The position numbers were made by a program, and so were the translations under genes. From positions 2,294,001 to 2,358,000 of the forward strand of contig NZ_CP173427.1 in NCBI RefSeq assembly GCF_045038035.1: a DNA stretch of 64,000 nucleotides. The letters run 5' to 3'. The stretch's first letter is position 1, and the number at the start of each line of letters is the position of its first letter. Of the stretch, positions 17,751 to 26,377 are shown one piece after another. The notes beneath the pieces are model-generated. The model saw only the letters and a program-made list of their open reading frames with translations, was not told where the DNA came from and made no database searches. This stretch comes from Paenibacillus_F chitinolyticus_A (GTDB lineage: Bacteria > Bacillota > Bacilli > Paenibacillales > NBRC-103111).

Positions 17751-18452
17751 ATGGCCCCTGTAGTTGCTTTTATATACGCGCATCCGGACGACGAATCGTT
17801 CGCGAGCGCCTGTCTGATCCGCTCTCTGGCGGATCGGGGAATACGCAGCGTGCTGCTCTGCGCTACGCGCGGAGATGCGGGGAGACCGGGACCGCTCGGT
17901 CCCATGACCCCGGAGCAGTTAGCCGCCGCGCGGGAAATCGAGCTGCAGACCGCCTGCGATCTGCTGGGCGTATCGGCCGTGAAGCATCTCGGGCTGCCGG
18001 ACGGCAAGCTGGCCGGGATGGACAGGCCGGCGCTGGCGGATGCGGTGGCCGAATTCCTGAACGAAACGGAAGCGTCCGTCGTCGTCACATTCCCGGAAGA
18101 CGGAATCAGCGGCCACCCGGATCACATCGCCGTCCATCATGCGGTAAACGAAGCCGTTCTCGGCGGACGTTGTCCTCATGTTCAGAAATATTATTACAAC
18201 CTGCCCTTTGCGGGCGTAAAGGCGGATGCGCCTTCCGTGCTCAGGCTCGAAACCGCGCCCTACTGGAAGGTCAAAGCCCAGGCGCTTCTGGCGCACCGGT
18301 CGCAGCGGTTTTCCGTGGAGAAAGCGTTCGGCCGAACCGAAGCGCTCCCGGAGAGCAAAGATTTTCCTTATGAAAACTTCGGGCTCGTCTGGCTGCGCGG
18401 CGAGAAGAACCCGGTCCGCAAAGAAGAATCGGTACTGGATGATCTGATTTAG
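17751..18452 (+). CDS. PIG-L-family deacetylase, bacillithiol BshB2-like
   Basis: This 233-residue zinc deacetylase contains the PIG-L signature AHPDDESF near the N-terminus (zinc ligands His12, Asp15) and the second motif GHPDHIAVHHAV near residue 125 with the third ligand. GAAGGAGACGG precedes the ATG. Proteins of this type remove the acetyl group from GlcNAc-malate in bacillithiol synthesis or from bacillithiol conjugates. The presence of a YpdA-like reductase in the window supports the link, but other substrates are possible. It is probably cotranscribed with the HesB-like gene and ends at a bidirectional terminator. Confidence 0.85.
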   Translation: MAPVVAFIYAHPDDESFASACLIRSLADRGIRSVLLCATRGDAGRPGPLGPMTPEQLAAAREIELQTACDLLGVSAVKHLGLPDGKLAGMDRPALADAVAEFLNETEASVVVTFPEDGISGHPDHIAVHHAVNEAVLGGRCPHVQKYYYNLPFAGVKADAPSVLRLETAPYWKVKAQALLAHRSQRFSVEKAFGRTEALPESKDFPYENFGLVWLRGEKNPVRKEESVLDDLI

Positions 18453-18464
18453 TGAAAAGATACG

Positions 18465-18518
18465 CACAAAAGCTCCGTACAAGCTGCTGCATGCAGCCTG
18501 TAACGGAGCTTTTGTGTG
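18465..18518 (+). terminator. Bidirectional terminator
   Basis: CACAAAAGCTCCGT pairs with ACGGAGCTTTTGTG, with a nested GCTGC/GCAGC stem inside. It serves the deacetylase on the plus strand and the hybrid kinase on the minus strand, whose gene ends at 18539. Confidence 0.85.
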
Positions 18519-18538
18519 TAAATTGCGCCATGCCGGTG

Positions 18539-21163
18539 TTACGCCTGCTGGAAGGAGAAAAACTTCTGGATCGTTTCGTTGACGGTCCGGCTGAATATCG
18601 GCTTGCTGATATAGTCGTCCATGCCGGCCGCGAGACATTTTTCCCGGTCGCCTTTGAGAGCGTTTGCCGTAACGGCCACGATGATCGGGTATTCTTCGGG
18701 CCTGAGCGCTTCCTTAATCATCCGCGCCGCATCCAGTCCGTTTATTTCCGGCATGTGCACATCCATAAACACGAGATCGTACCGTTCGGTCAGTGCCGCT
18801 TCGACGACCTCGCTGCCGTTGTCCACCACGCGCACGGTATGGCCCTGGTTGGTAAGCATTTTGACGAGCACGAGCTGATTGATCCGGTTGTCTTCCGCTA
18901 CGAGGATTTTGAGGGAGTGGTCGTAAGCTTTCTCTGACGCCGTCTTGTCTTTAGGAAGCGGCAAAGCCTCCCGCACCGTTTCTTTCAGAACGACGGTGAA
19001 AAGGAAATGAGCGCCGGGTTCTTCCGGCTGCTCTACCCAGATATCGCCTCCCATTAGCTGGACCAGCTTCTTGCAGATGGCGAGTCCGAGCCCGGTTCCC
19101 TCCGTTTCGCGCGTCATGAAATTATCCAGCTGATAGAAAGGCTGGAACAGCTTGTCGGCTTTTTCCTTCGGAATTCCGATTCCCGTGTCTTTAACCTGGA
19201 ACAACAGCTCGACGGTTCCCTGCGAATGAGCCTGCTTTTTGACGGAAACCGTGATGTTTCCCGTATTCGTGAATTTCACGGCGTTCCCGATCAGGTTAAT
19301 GAGCACCTGCTTTAACCGTTTGGCGTCGCCAAGAAGAATAGACGGCATATTCTGGCTCATGGCGCAGGTCATCTCGAGATTTTTTTCTATCGCTTTGGGC
19401 GTCAGAAGATCGACGGACTCCAGGATGCAGGTGCGGATATCGAACGGTTCCTCGATCAGCTCGGTTACGCCCGACTCGATTTTGGAGAAGTCCAGAATAT
19501 CGTTGATGATGACGAGCAGCGTGTCGCCGCTTTTGCGGATGATATTCAAGTATTCTCTCTGCTCCGAGCTGAGGGAGGTCGTTTCAAGCAGAAGATCCGT
19601 CATGCCGATCACCGCATTCATGGGAGTGCGGATTTCATGGCTCATCATGGCAAGAAACTCGCCCTTTGCTTTGTTCGTGGCTTCTGCGCTTTCCTTCTCG
19701 ATCATCAGTTTTTTCTGTTCCCGGATATCTTTGGCGATAATGTAATACCCGACGTTCACTTCACTGATGATGATGGGGGCGATCGTTGTCAGCACTTCCA
19801 CGGTGTTGCCGTACTTATCCGTAATTTTGTCGATGCGTTTCTCTGCGGAATTGTCTTTTAAGGAAGCCTCGAGGATATCCATAATCTCCTCCGTTCCGAG
19901 CAGCTCCGTGAAGCAGGCGCCGATCATCTCGTGAACCGCATAACCCGTCATTTCCTGGGCCATCAGATTGGTGTTCAGGATTTTTCCTTCCAGATCCAGC
20001 GAAAAAACGGCGTCGTGGTTGTATTTTTTCAGGGATGTATAGCGTTCAACCGTTTCCTGAAGCTTGCGTTCAACCAGCTTGCGGTCCGTAATATCTTGAA
20101 TCGTGCCGTTGATTTTAAGGGGAATTCCCTGGTCCGAGTACGTAACAAGACCGCGGATATGCAGATATTTGTCTGCGCCGCCTTCCTTCCGGCTCCGGTA
20201 CTCGAAACTGAGCTCCTTGTTCACCAAGGCTTTATCCAGCTCTTCTTTAAAAGCAGAGTGGAGGTCTTCGCTGACCAGGCTCAGGATGCCGTGAACAGCG
20301 GTGCTTTCCGGATCAATTCCCGACACCAGGAAGAACTGGTCCGAGAAAAGCATCTCGTTGCTTGAAATGTCCCATTCCCAGCTTCCCATCAGGGCGATGC
20401 GCTGAGCTTCCGCTATGAATTGTTCGTTCTTTTTGCGGTCCGAAATTTCTTGGCCGATTTTCAGAGAAAGTTCCTCGCCGTTGTCGCCGAGTATTGTCTT
20501 CACGGTTAAATCGAACCAGATGTGGCGGCCGTCTTTGTGAAGCAATTTGACTTGCCGCGTATATTCTTCATTTACGGCGGAAGCGGACTGCTGCGTTTGT
20601 AAACTGGGGGGGAAGGAGTAAAGCACATCCTCTGTGATCCCGATGAGCTCGTCCGGAGAATATCCCAGTATCCGCCGGGTGGAAGGCGCGCAGTCCAAAA
20701 TCGTCCCGTCCGGAGCCGTATAATAGATGAGATCCCGGGAATGCTCGGACATCAGCCGGTACTGCTGCTTGATTCTTTTCCAGGTCCGTACGTCTTCCTG
20801 GACAGGCGAGAGCTCGGACGCCTGTAGGACGTAACAATCGGTTGTTTCGGGCGAATTCCCGGCCAGACGGCTTATTGTAAGCAGGACGGGGATTTCGCGC
20901 TTGAATTTATGAAAGAAGCGAACTTTTTGTACGTTACTGTCCGGTGCGGGTGCTTCCGGCCGTACATCCTTCCAATCGTCCGGGTGCACAAGGTCTTTTA
21001 AAGCCATGCGGGCGAGCTCCTCCGGAGAATAGCCGCAAAGGCGGCACCAGGGATCGTTTACTTTCATCCACACGCCGTCCGGGGAATACAAGGCAAGGCC
21101 GTCTGTCGTATGGGCAAATAAGTGGTCCGCTAGGGACTGAGGATTAATTTGCGGGCTGGTCAT
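18539..21163 (-). CDS. Hybrid sensor histidine kinase with four PAS domains and a receiver domain
   Basis: This 874-residue soluble kinase has no membrane segment. Four PAS domains lie at about 10-110, 135-245, 255-365 and 375-485. The HisKA domain has its His in MSHEIRTPMNAV (residue 509), the ATPase domain has NLIGNAVKF, DTGIGIP and GTGLGLAI, and a receiver domain follows (ILVAEDNRINQ, phospho-Asp in DLVFMDVHMPE). The start is the ATG 12 bases after AAGGAG; the ATG at 21175 abuts the ribosome binding site. It probably senses a cytoplasmic redox or ligand signal and passes phosphate to an unlinked phosphotransfer partner. It is monocistronic and no partner is adjacent. Confidence 0.93.
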   Translation of the reverse strand: MTSPQINPQSLADHLFAHTTDGLALYSPDGVWMKVNDPWCRLCGYSPEELARMALKDLVHPDDWKDVRPEAPAPDSNVQKVRFFHKFKREIPVLLTISRLAGNSPETTDCYVLQASELSPVQEDVRTWKRIKQQYRLMSEHSRDLIYYTAPDGTILDCAPSTRRILGYSPDELIGITEDVLYSFPPSLQTQQSASAVNEEYTRQVKLLHKDGRHIWFDLTVKTILGDNGEELSLKIGQEISDRKKNEQFIAEAQRIALMGSWEWDISSNEMLFSDQFFLVSGIDPESTAVHGILSLVSEDLHSAFKEELDKALVNKELSFEYRSRKEGGADKYLHIRGLVTYSDQGIPLKINGTIQDITDRKLVERKLQETVERYTSLKKYNHDAVFSLDLEGKILNTNLMAQEMTGYAVHEMIGACFTELLGTEEIMDILEASLKDNSAEKRIDKITDKYGNTVEVLTTIAPIIISEVNVGYYIIAKDIREQKKLMIEKESAEATNKAKGEFLAMMSHEIRTPMNAVIGMTDLLLETTSLSSEQREYLNIIRKSGDTLLVIINDILDFSKIESGVTELIEEPFDIRTCILESVDLLTPKAIEKNLEMTCAMSQNMPSILLGDAKRLKQVLINLIGNAVKFTNTGNITVSVKKQAHSQGTVELLFQVKDTGIGIPKEKADKLFQPFYQLDNFMTRETEGTGLGLAICKKLVQLMGGDIWVEQPEEPGAHFLFTVVLKETVREALPLPKDKTASEKAYDHSLKILVAEDNRINQLVLVKMLTNQGHTVRVVDNGSEVVEAALTERYDLVFMDVHMPEINGLDAARMIKEALRPEEYPIIVAVTANALKGDREKCLAAGMDDYISKPIFSRTVNETIQKFFSFQQA

Positions 21164-21262
21164 GTAAGTCACCATCTCCTTGAGACTGAATTTGAAGATT
21201 CAAAATTAATCCATTGGGGTTATATACCCGAATTTTAACGAATGAAACAGACAAATTTCAAC

Positions 21263-21297
21263 AAAAAAGATGAACAGCCTTCCGGTTGTTCATCTTC
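21263..21297 (-). terminator. Terminator of the MFS efflux gene
   Basis: On the minus strand GATGAACAACC pairs with GGCTGTTCATC, allowing one G-U pair, followed by six T residues. Confidence 0.85.
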
Positions 21298-21311
21298 GCA
21301 TATTTACCCGG

Positions 21312-22835
21312 TCAGGAAGGCTGGCCGGTTTTTTCTTTGGCGGGTACGACCCGGGCGTTCCCCATAAGGAACACAATGATCACGGCCAGAACGATCGGAA
21401 TGAGGGCGACCATGAAAGTAAAGGCGATCGACTCGGACAGGGCGTGAATAATTTTGTTTAAAATATCCGGCGGAATCAAGGCGCGTTTGTCCGCCTGGAA
21501 AATCTGCTGCGGATTGCTCATATCGATTCCGGCCATCCCGCCGCCGTTCATTCCCTGGAAGGCGGTTTTGATTTTGTCGGTGAAGACGTTCGCTTGAATG
21601 CTTCCGAAAATCGTAATGCCGATCGTCATCCCGAACGATCTCAGAAACGAGTTCGTGGAGGTCGCCGTGCCGCGGTACCGCGGTTCCAGGTTGAAGGTGG
21701 AAGCGGTAGGCAGCAGGGAGAAGGAGAAACCGACACCGAAACCGGCAATGATCATAAACACGGTCAGGAGAGCTCTGCTCGTCTCGGGCGTCAGTCCCCC
21801 GAGCAGGTACATGCCGGCGAGGAACGAGAAGACGGAAATAATCATCAGATTCCGGAAGCTCGTTTTCGTCTGGAAAATTCCCCCTATCGCGCTTCCCGCC
21901 ACGCTGCCCAGCATCATCGGCGTCAGGATAAGGCCCGCGTTCGTTGCGGAACCGCCGAAGACGGCCTGCACGTAAATGGGGATATACACCGTCAAAATAA
22001 TGAAGGTAGCCCCGTAAAGCAGCGCCAGAAGCTGGGAGGTCGCGAACAGGCGGCGTTTGAACAGCCAGAACGAGATGATCGGGTCTTTCGCTTTCCGTTC
22101 GATGATGAAGAACAGAATGAAGAATACGGCAAAGCTTGCAAACAGGCTTACGATGGGAACGGAGTCCCAGGCGTATTTCTTGCCGCCGAGCTCCAGGGCG
22201 AACATGAGGCTGACGACCGCGACGACGAGCGTAGTGGCACCCCACCAGTCGATCCGCTGCTCGACATGCTGCGGAGATTCTTTGTAAGCGCGCATAATAA
22301 GGTACAGCGATACCAGACCGATCGGCAGGTTGACGTAGAACACCCAGTGCCAGCTTATGTATTCCGTGATATAAGCCCCGAGCAGGGGACCTAGCACACT
22401 CGCCGAGCCAAACACCGCACCCAGCAGGCCGGTCATTTTACCCCGCTTCTCGGGCGGGAAAATATCGAAGACGATCGTGAAGGCGATCGGCAGCAGCGCG
22501 CCGCCTCCGATTCCCTGGATCGCCCGGTAGATGCTGAGCTGGACGATGCTCTGGGCAATCCCGCACAGGGCGGAGCCCAGCAGGAAGACGATCAGGCCGA
22601 AGATAAAAAAGCGTTTGCGGCCGTACATGTCGGACAGCTTGCCGAAGATCGGCATTCCGGCCATCGTCGTCACCATGTAAGCGGACGTGACCCAGACGAA
22701 TTTGTCGAAGCCGCCCAAATCGGAAACGATGGTGCCCATGGCGGTAGCGACAATCGTGTTGTCCATGGCCGACATCAGGATAGCCAGCAGCAGCCCGGCT
22801 ACGACCCGGTTAAGATTGTTGTCTTTCTGAATCAA
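21312..22835 (-). CDS. DHA2-family (EmrB/QacA) drug efflux MFS transporter
   Basis: This 507-residue transporter has 14 probable membrane segments. The motif MSAMDNTIVATAMGTI (DHA2 motif D1) and the loop GKLSDMYGRKRFF (motif A) are clear. The best start is a TTG at 22835, eight bases after GAGGAGG; the ATG of the longer frame at 22904 directly abuts AAAGGAG. The protein would pump lipophilic cations or drugs out with proton import. It is divergent from a MarR-type gene, with a perfect palindrome between them, so MarR repression is likely. Confidence 0.92.
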   Translation of the reverse strand: MIQKDNNLNRVVAGLLLAILMSAMDNTIVATAMGTIVSDLGGFDKFVWVTSAYMVTTMAGMPIFGKLSDMYGRKRFFIFGLIVFLLGSALCGIAQSIVQLSIYRAIQGIGGGALLPIAFTIVFDIFPPEKRGKMTGLLGAVFGSASVLGPLLGAYITEYISWHWVFYVNLPIGLVSLYLIMRAYKESPQHVEQRIDWWGATTLVVAVVSLMFALELGGKKYAWDSVPIVSLFASFAVFFILFFIIERKAKDPIISFWLFKRRLFATSQLLALLYGATFIILTVYIPIYVQAVFGGSATNAGLILTPMMLGSVAGSAIGGIFQTKTSFRNLMIISVFSFLAGMYLLGGLTPETSRALLTVFMIIAGFGVGFSFSLLPTASTFNLEPRYRGTATSTNSFLRSFGMTIGITIFGSIQANVFTDKIKTAFQGMNGGGMAGIDMSNPQQIFQADKRALIPPDILNKIIHALSESIAFTFMVALIPIVLAVIIVFLMGNARVVPAKEKTGQPS

Positions 22836-22960
22836 GGGAAAATCCTCCTCTGAATAAGTTGCGGTTTCAAGTTTTAGCGGTCCTTCTCCGGCTCTGGAAG
22901 TCATCTCCTTTGCAAAAAAAGGTTTATTCGTTAAAATAAATAAACAATCCCGTCAACCCT

Positions 22961-22983
22961 ATTATCTTGATTGTCAAGATAAT
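22961..22983. promoter_or_regulatory. Perfect inverted repeat, probable MarR operator
   Basis: ATTATCTTGA and TCAAGATAAT form a ten-base-pair perfect inverted repeat around TTG. It sits between the divergent efflux and MarR genes, 26 bp before the MarR start, a usual place for an autoregulatory operator. Confidence 0.7.
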
Positions 22984-23009
22984 TTCTAGTTTATGAGGAG
23001 GAATTTTAC

Positions 23010-23534
23010 TTGTCAAGCGTTTCGCCCGAATCTGAAAAGAAAGTGATGGAGCTGATCGGTCATATGCGTAAAATGTCTACGCGAATCGTTCTTTTTCAGC
23101 AAAATGCGGCACATTCCCTAGGGGTCATACATACCGATTTGAAAACGGCGGACATCTTGAACGAAAAAGGTCCGGTTACGGCCGGTGAGCTTGCCAAGCT
23201 GACCGGGTTGACTACGGGAACCGTCACGGCTCTGATCGACCGGCTGGAGCAAGCGGGATTCGTGCGCAGGGAAAAGGACCCTCACGACGGCCGCCGCGTC
23301 ATCATCGTTCCGGTCAAGGAGAATCAAAAGGCTATCGGGGCGCTTTATAAGCCGCTGGGAAATATGACCCGGGAAGTTTGCGAGGCTTATACGCCGGAGC
23401 AGCTGGATCTCATCAATACGTTCCTCTCGCGAATGGTCGGCGTATTCGAACAGGCGAATAGCGGCGTGAGCGGACCGAAGCCGGACGACCGGCGCTGTAA
23501 GAACGCCCGGTCCGAGAAACATGAATACGAATAG
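23010..23534 (+). CDS. MarR-family transcriptional regulator
   Basis: This 174-residue winged-helix regulator starts at a TTG eight bases after GAGGAGG. The recognition region is GELAKLTGLTTGTVTALIDR, followed by the wing FVRREKDPHDGRRVII. It is divergent from the DHA2 efflux gene and very likely represses it and itself through the 23-bp palindrome, being released by the pump substrate. The C-terminal 20 residues are charged and longer than in most MarR proteins. There is no cysteine in the DNA-binding half, so control is probably by ligand rather than thiol oxidation. Confidence 0.92.
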   Translation: MSSVSPESEKKVMELIGHMRKMSTRIVLFQQNAAHSLGVIHTDLKTADILNEKGPVTAGELAKLTGLTTGTVTALIDRLEQAGFVRREKDPHDGRRVIIVPVKENQKAIGALYKPLGNMTREVCEAYTPEQLDLINTFLSRMVGVFEQANSGVSGPKPDDRRCKNARSEKHEYE

Positions 23535-23814
23535 GCCGGTATCGGAAGCGGAGAAGCTTTCGGACGGCGGCAGCTTTTTCCCGGGCGTCGAAGACCGATG
23601 GCTGCGGCACGTGCCGGCCGCGGTTATGGCTGCGCTGCCGGCCCGGGAGCTTTTCTTGACAGACGGCCGGCTGTCCGCGGCGGATCATGCGCACAAGCGG
23701 CCGGGTGCCCTGTCCGCTCCGGCCGTTGCGGTTTATACGCGCAGCCTGTTCGGAACCGTGATCGCGGGGATGCTGTCGCTGGCCGCATACCGATTTTTTT
23801 CTAAGGCACGCTAA
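23521..23814 (+). CDS. Small protein with one C-terminal membrane segment
   Basis: A 97-residue frame overlaps the end of the MarR gene by 14 bases. It ends with a probable membrane segment, LFGTVIAGMLSLAAYRFF, and a basic tail. No good ribosome binding site precedes the ATG at 23521, though overlap with the MarR gene could couple translation. It ends just before a strong terminator, consistent with a real last gene of the transcript. I recognise no family. A shorter product from a downstream start is possible. Confidence 0.4.
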   Translation: MNTNRPVSEAEKLSDGGSFFPGVEDRWLRHVPAAVMAALPARELFLTDGRLSAADHAHKRPGALSAPAVAVYTRSLFGTVIAGMLSLAAYRFFSKAR

Positions 23815-23861
23815 AAAGACATCAAGTTCCGCCTAATTGGCTGGTCCGGATGTCTTTTTTT
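23813..23861 (+). terminator. Terminator after the MarR transcript
   Basis: AAAAAGACATC pairs with GATGTCTTTTT, followed by more T residues. Confidence 0.85.
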
Positions 23862-23926
23862 GTTTGCTGAATCCGCTTTCGCGAATACGCAGGGGGAGAA
23901 GCCCGCCCGAACGGTCCGCGGGCGGG

Positions 23927-24352
23927 CTATTCGCAGGGGGCAAGGTCCGCTACGATATCGGCCAGGGTAACGCCGGCAAGCTCCTGCTCCATAGCGAGCT
24001 GAGCCCGGTTGAACCGGGTTTCAAGCGTGCTCTGGATGTTCTTGCCGACCGGGCAGTCCGGATTCGTATTCTCGTGCATCGCGAACAGCTCGTCCTGCAT
24101 GTCCGCCTGAACCGCCCGGTAAATATCGAGCAGAGTGATTTCGGCAGGAGTCCGGCCCAGAGCGGCTCCGGCGACTCCGGGGCTCGTCCGGGTCAAGCCC
24201 GCTTTATTCAGCATGCCGGTAATCCGGCGGATAACGACCGGATTCGTATTGACGCTTCCGGCTATATATTCGGACGTGTTGCGTCCTTCTTTATTCAGCT
24301 CCAGCAGCGATAAAATGTGAACGGCTACGGCAAAGCGGCTGCTGATGGTCAT
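23927..24352 (-). CDS. Rrf2-family regulator (YwnA type)
   Basis: This 141-residue Rrf2 regulator starts at an ATG seven bases after GGAGGT. The helix-turn-helix lies in TSEYIAGSVNTNPVVIRRIT, followed by the wing. Only two cysteines are present, one in NPDCPVGKN and one near the C-terminus (LAPCE), so it lacks the three-Cys cluster-binding set of IscR and is more like YwnA. Rrf2 proteins of this branch repress divergent or nearby oxidoreductase genes. It is monocistronic; its target is not obvious. Confidence 0.88.
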   Translation of the reverse strand: MTISSRFAVAVHILSLLELNKEGRNTSEYIAGSVNTNPVVIRRITGMLNKAGLTRTSPGVAGAALGRTPAEITLLDIYRAVQADMQDELFAMHENTNPDCPVGKNIQSTLETRFNRAQLAMEQELAGVTLADIVADLAPCE

Positions 24353-24456
24353 GGGTCTCACCTCCGTCAAACAGATGCGGACGATAATCATTTACGCGCA
24401 TGTGTGAACATCTAAATAGTATAGGTACGCGCTTTCCCGCTGTCAATCCTCGTGAG

Positions 24457-24771
24457 TCATTCGGGCTGAAGCCAGGCGGAAGACCATTGTTCCACTCCGC
24501 GGATTATCGGCTCCAGGGCAAGTCCTTTCTCCGTGAGCGAGTACTCGATTCTTACCGGCGTCTCGGGATACACATTCCGCCGGACAACGCCTTCCTGCTC
24601 AAGCTCTTTCAATCGTTCGGACAAGATTTTCCCGCTTAAAGGCAGATTCGATTCTATCGTACAAAAACGCTGCGGTCCCGATAAAAGCTGATACACGATA
24701 AGACCGGCCCAGCGTTTGCTGATGAGCTGCATTCCTTTTTCAAAGCGGGGACATAAGTTAGATTCTTTCAT
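24457..24771 (-). CDS. HxlR (MarR/DUF24)-family regulator
   Basis: This 104-residue winged-helix protein starts at an ATG eight bases after GGAGG. The family core is ISKRWAGLIVYQLLSGPQRF, with recognition helix region ILSERLKELEQEGVV and wing TPVRIEYSLT. The single N-terminal cysteine (Cys7, in NLCPRFEKG) matches the redox-sensing cysteine of YodB/CatR-type repressors. It is divergent from the dioxygenase gene, with a TTAC-N5-GTAA repeat in between, so it probably represses that operon and reacts to quinones or electrophiles. Confidence 0.9.
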   Translation of the reverse strand: MKESNLCPRFEKGMQLISKRWAGLIVYQLLSGPQRFCTIESNLPLSGKILSERLKELEQEGVVRRNVYPETPVRIEYSLTEKGLALEPIIRGVEQWSSAWLQPE

Positions 24772-24845
24772 CAGGCATCCCTCCTTCCTCCAGTATACGC
24801 TCATTTAGCTAATAAAAATATAGTAACAGCAAATAAATAAATTGC

Positions 24846-24891
24846 TTGACATTATAAAGTTACAATCATACACTAGGTTACGAAAAGTAAC
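24846..24891 (+). promoter_or_regulatory. Dioxygenase operon promoter with HxlR-type operator
   Basis: TTGACA (24846-24851), a 17-base spacer and TACACT (24869-24874) form a good housekeeping promoter. Just downstream, GTTAC-GAAAA-GTAAC (24877-24891) is an inverted repeat of the TTAC-N5-GTAA form described for CatR in Bacillus subtilis. A further GTTAC half-site lies in the spacer at 24859. The operator covers the start site, as expected for repression. Confidence 0.7.
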
Positions 24892-24918
24892 TTAATAAAC
24901 TTTAAAGGAGACTCGCAC

Positions 24919-25686
24919 ATGATTCCTTCGTTGTTTTTAGCCCACGGTTCACCTGCGCTGGCTATCCAAGATACGGAATATACGACTTTTTTACGAGAAC
25001 TGGGACAGCAGTGGAAACCGAAAGCGATCGTTATTTTTACGGCTCACTGGGAGAGCGAGATTCTAACCTTGACTTCGACCGACGAGAAGTACGAGACGAT
25101 TTACGATTTTTACGGTTTTCCGGACGAGCTCTACAGGATTGCCTATCCGGCGAAAGGGTCCGTCAAGCTGGCATCGCGGCTGGAAGGGCTTTTCCGGGAA
25201 CGGGGGATCGAAGTCGCTGCCGATTCCAGAAGGGGACTCGACCACGGTTCGTGGACGCTGCTCTATAAAATGTTTCCCGAAGCGGACATTCCCGTGATCC
25301 AGCTTTCCGTCAATCCCTATCTTCCGCCGGATAAGCAGACCGCTATCGGCGAAACTTTGCGCGGGCTGGGGGAAGAAGATATCCTGGTCATCGGCAGCGG
25401 AGTAACGGTCCACAATCTGCGGATGGTTAACTGGGGACAGGAGGAACCGGAACCGTGGGCCGTCGAATTCGACGACTGGCTTATCCGGCACACGCTGGAG
25501 CGGGATACGGACACCCTGTTCCGCTATGAAACGCTGGCTCCCCACAGCCGTATGGCCGTGCCTAGAGCGGAGCATTTCGTCCCGTTCTTCCTAGCTCTCG
25601 GAAGCGCAAGCGAAGAACGGACGCCAAGGGTGATTTACCGCGGTTACGAATTCGGAACGTTGAGTTACTTGTGCTTGCAGTTTTGA
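24919..25686 (+). CDS. DODA-type extradiol aromatic ring-opening dioxygenase
   Basis: This 255-residue enzyme of the LigB/DODA (YgiD-like) superfamily carries the metal-site motifs FLAHGSP at the N-terminus (His9), FTAHWES (His around 43), a GLDHGSW motif near residue 98 and, in the C-terminal half, VIGSGVTVHNL. AAAGGAG precedes the ATG by about nine bases. It would cleave catechol-like compounds using a divalent metal and oxygen. It is divergent from an HxlR gene and followed by a DoxX gene, a layout like the catechol-detoxifying catDE operon though with an unrelated dioxygenase fold. Confidence 0.9.
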   Translation: MIPSLFLAHGSPALAIQDTEYTTFLRELGQQWKPKAIVIFTAHWESEILTLTSTDEKYETIYDFYGFPDELYRIAYPAKGSVKLASRLEGLFRERGIEVAADSRRGLDHGSWTLLYKMFPEADIPVIQLSVNPYLPPDKQTAIGETLRGLGEEDILVIGSGVTVHNLRMVNWGQEEPEPWAVEFDDWLIRHTLERDTDTLFRYETLAPHSRMAVPRAEHFVPFFLALGSASEERTPRVIYRGYEFGTLSYLCLQF

Positions 25687-25756
25687 TTCTGTTTTCCGGG
25701 CGGAGTCCATATGAATAAACCGAAAACCAATTAAAACCATTAATGGGAGGATGTTA

Positions 25757-26173
25757 ATGATGAACGGAAAAACAGAAATCGGTCTGCTGATCGTCAGACT
25801 GGTATTAGGGGTAACGTTTCTGGTCCATGGGCTGGACAAATTTCAAAGCGGGCTGGGGAACATCGCCGGCTGGTTTGAGAGCATCGGGCTTCCCGGCATT
25901 CTGGCGTATGTAACGGCTATTATCGAAACCGTTGGGGGTGCCGCAATCATTCTAGGCCTCGGAACCCGGATCGCTGCCGCGCTGTTCGGCGTGCTAATGG
26001 TCGGAGCGATGTTCAGCGTCAAGTTTTCCGCCGGGTTTACCGGCAACGGCCAATCCGCCGGCTTCGAGCTGGATCTGGCGCTTCTGGCTCTCTCCGTGCT
26101 GCTCGTATTGACCGGCAGCCGCTATTTGGCGGTAGACAGTCTGTTTCCGGGCTCCCGGCAGACGGAGAGCTGA
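25757..26173 (+). CDS. DoxX-family membrane protein
   Basis: A membrane protein of about 138 residues with four hydrophobic segments, beginning LLIVRLVLGVTFLVHGLDKF, the typical DoxX N-terminus. GGGAGG lies six bases before the ATG at 25757; another ATG follows at 25760, and the ATG at 25751 is too close to the site. DoxX proteins of the CatD/MhqP kind are found with quinone- and catechol-handling dioxygenases, and their exact role is unclear. It lies 70 bp behind the dioxygenase gene, probably on the same message, and ends before a terminator. Confidence 0.88.
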   Translation: MMNGKTEIGLLIVRLVLGVTFLVHGLDKFQSGLGNIAGWFESIGLPGILAYVTAIIETVGGAAIILGLGTRIAAALFGVLMVGAMFSVKFSAGFTGNGQSAGFELDLALLALSVLLVLTGSRYLAVDSLFPGSRQTES

Positions 26174-26329
26174 TGCTGCGCGGGGGCGAACCGGTCCCGC
26201 CGAGGAACTGGGCCCGGGCCTGGGCCGCAGCTCGAACCGGGCCGGCCCCTGGCTGCAAGAGCGAGTCCTGGCCATTGGACCGGTCCAGACTATAACGGGC
26301 TTTCCAAGCCCGATCCGAATCCGAATCCA

Positions 26330-26359
26330 CCCGGCATCCTGGCGATGCCGGGTTTTTTT
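26330..26359 (+). terminator. Terminator of the dioxygenase-DoxX operon
   Basis: CCCGGCATC pairs with GATGCCGGG around five bases, followed by seven T residues. Confidence 0.88.
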
Positions 26360-26377
26360 GGCGTGCGGAAGCAGTCC

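Noticed and set aside
21304..22245. Minus-strand open frame of 313 codons
   Set aside because: It is another frame of the DHA2 transporter on the same strand, without membrane segments or motifs.
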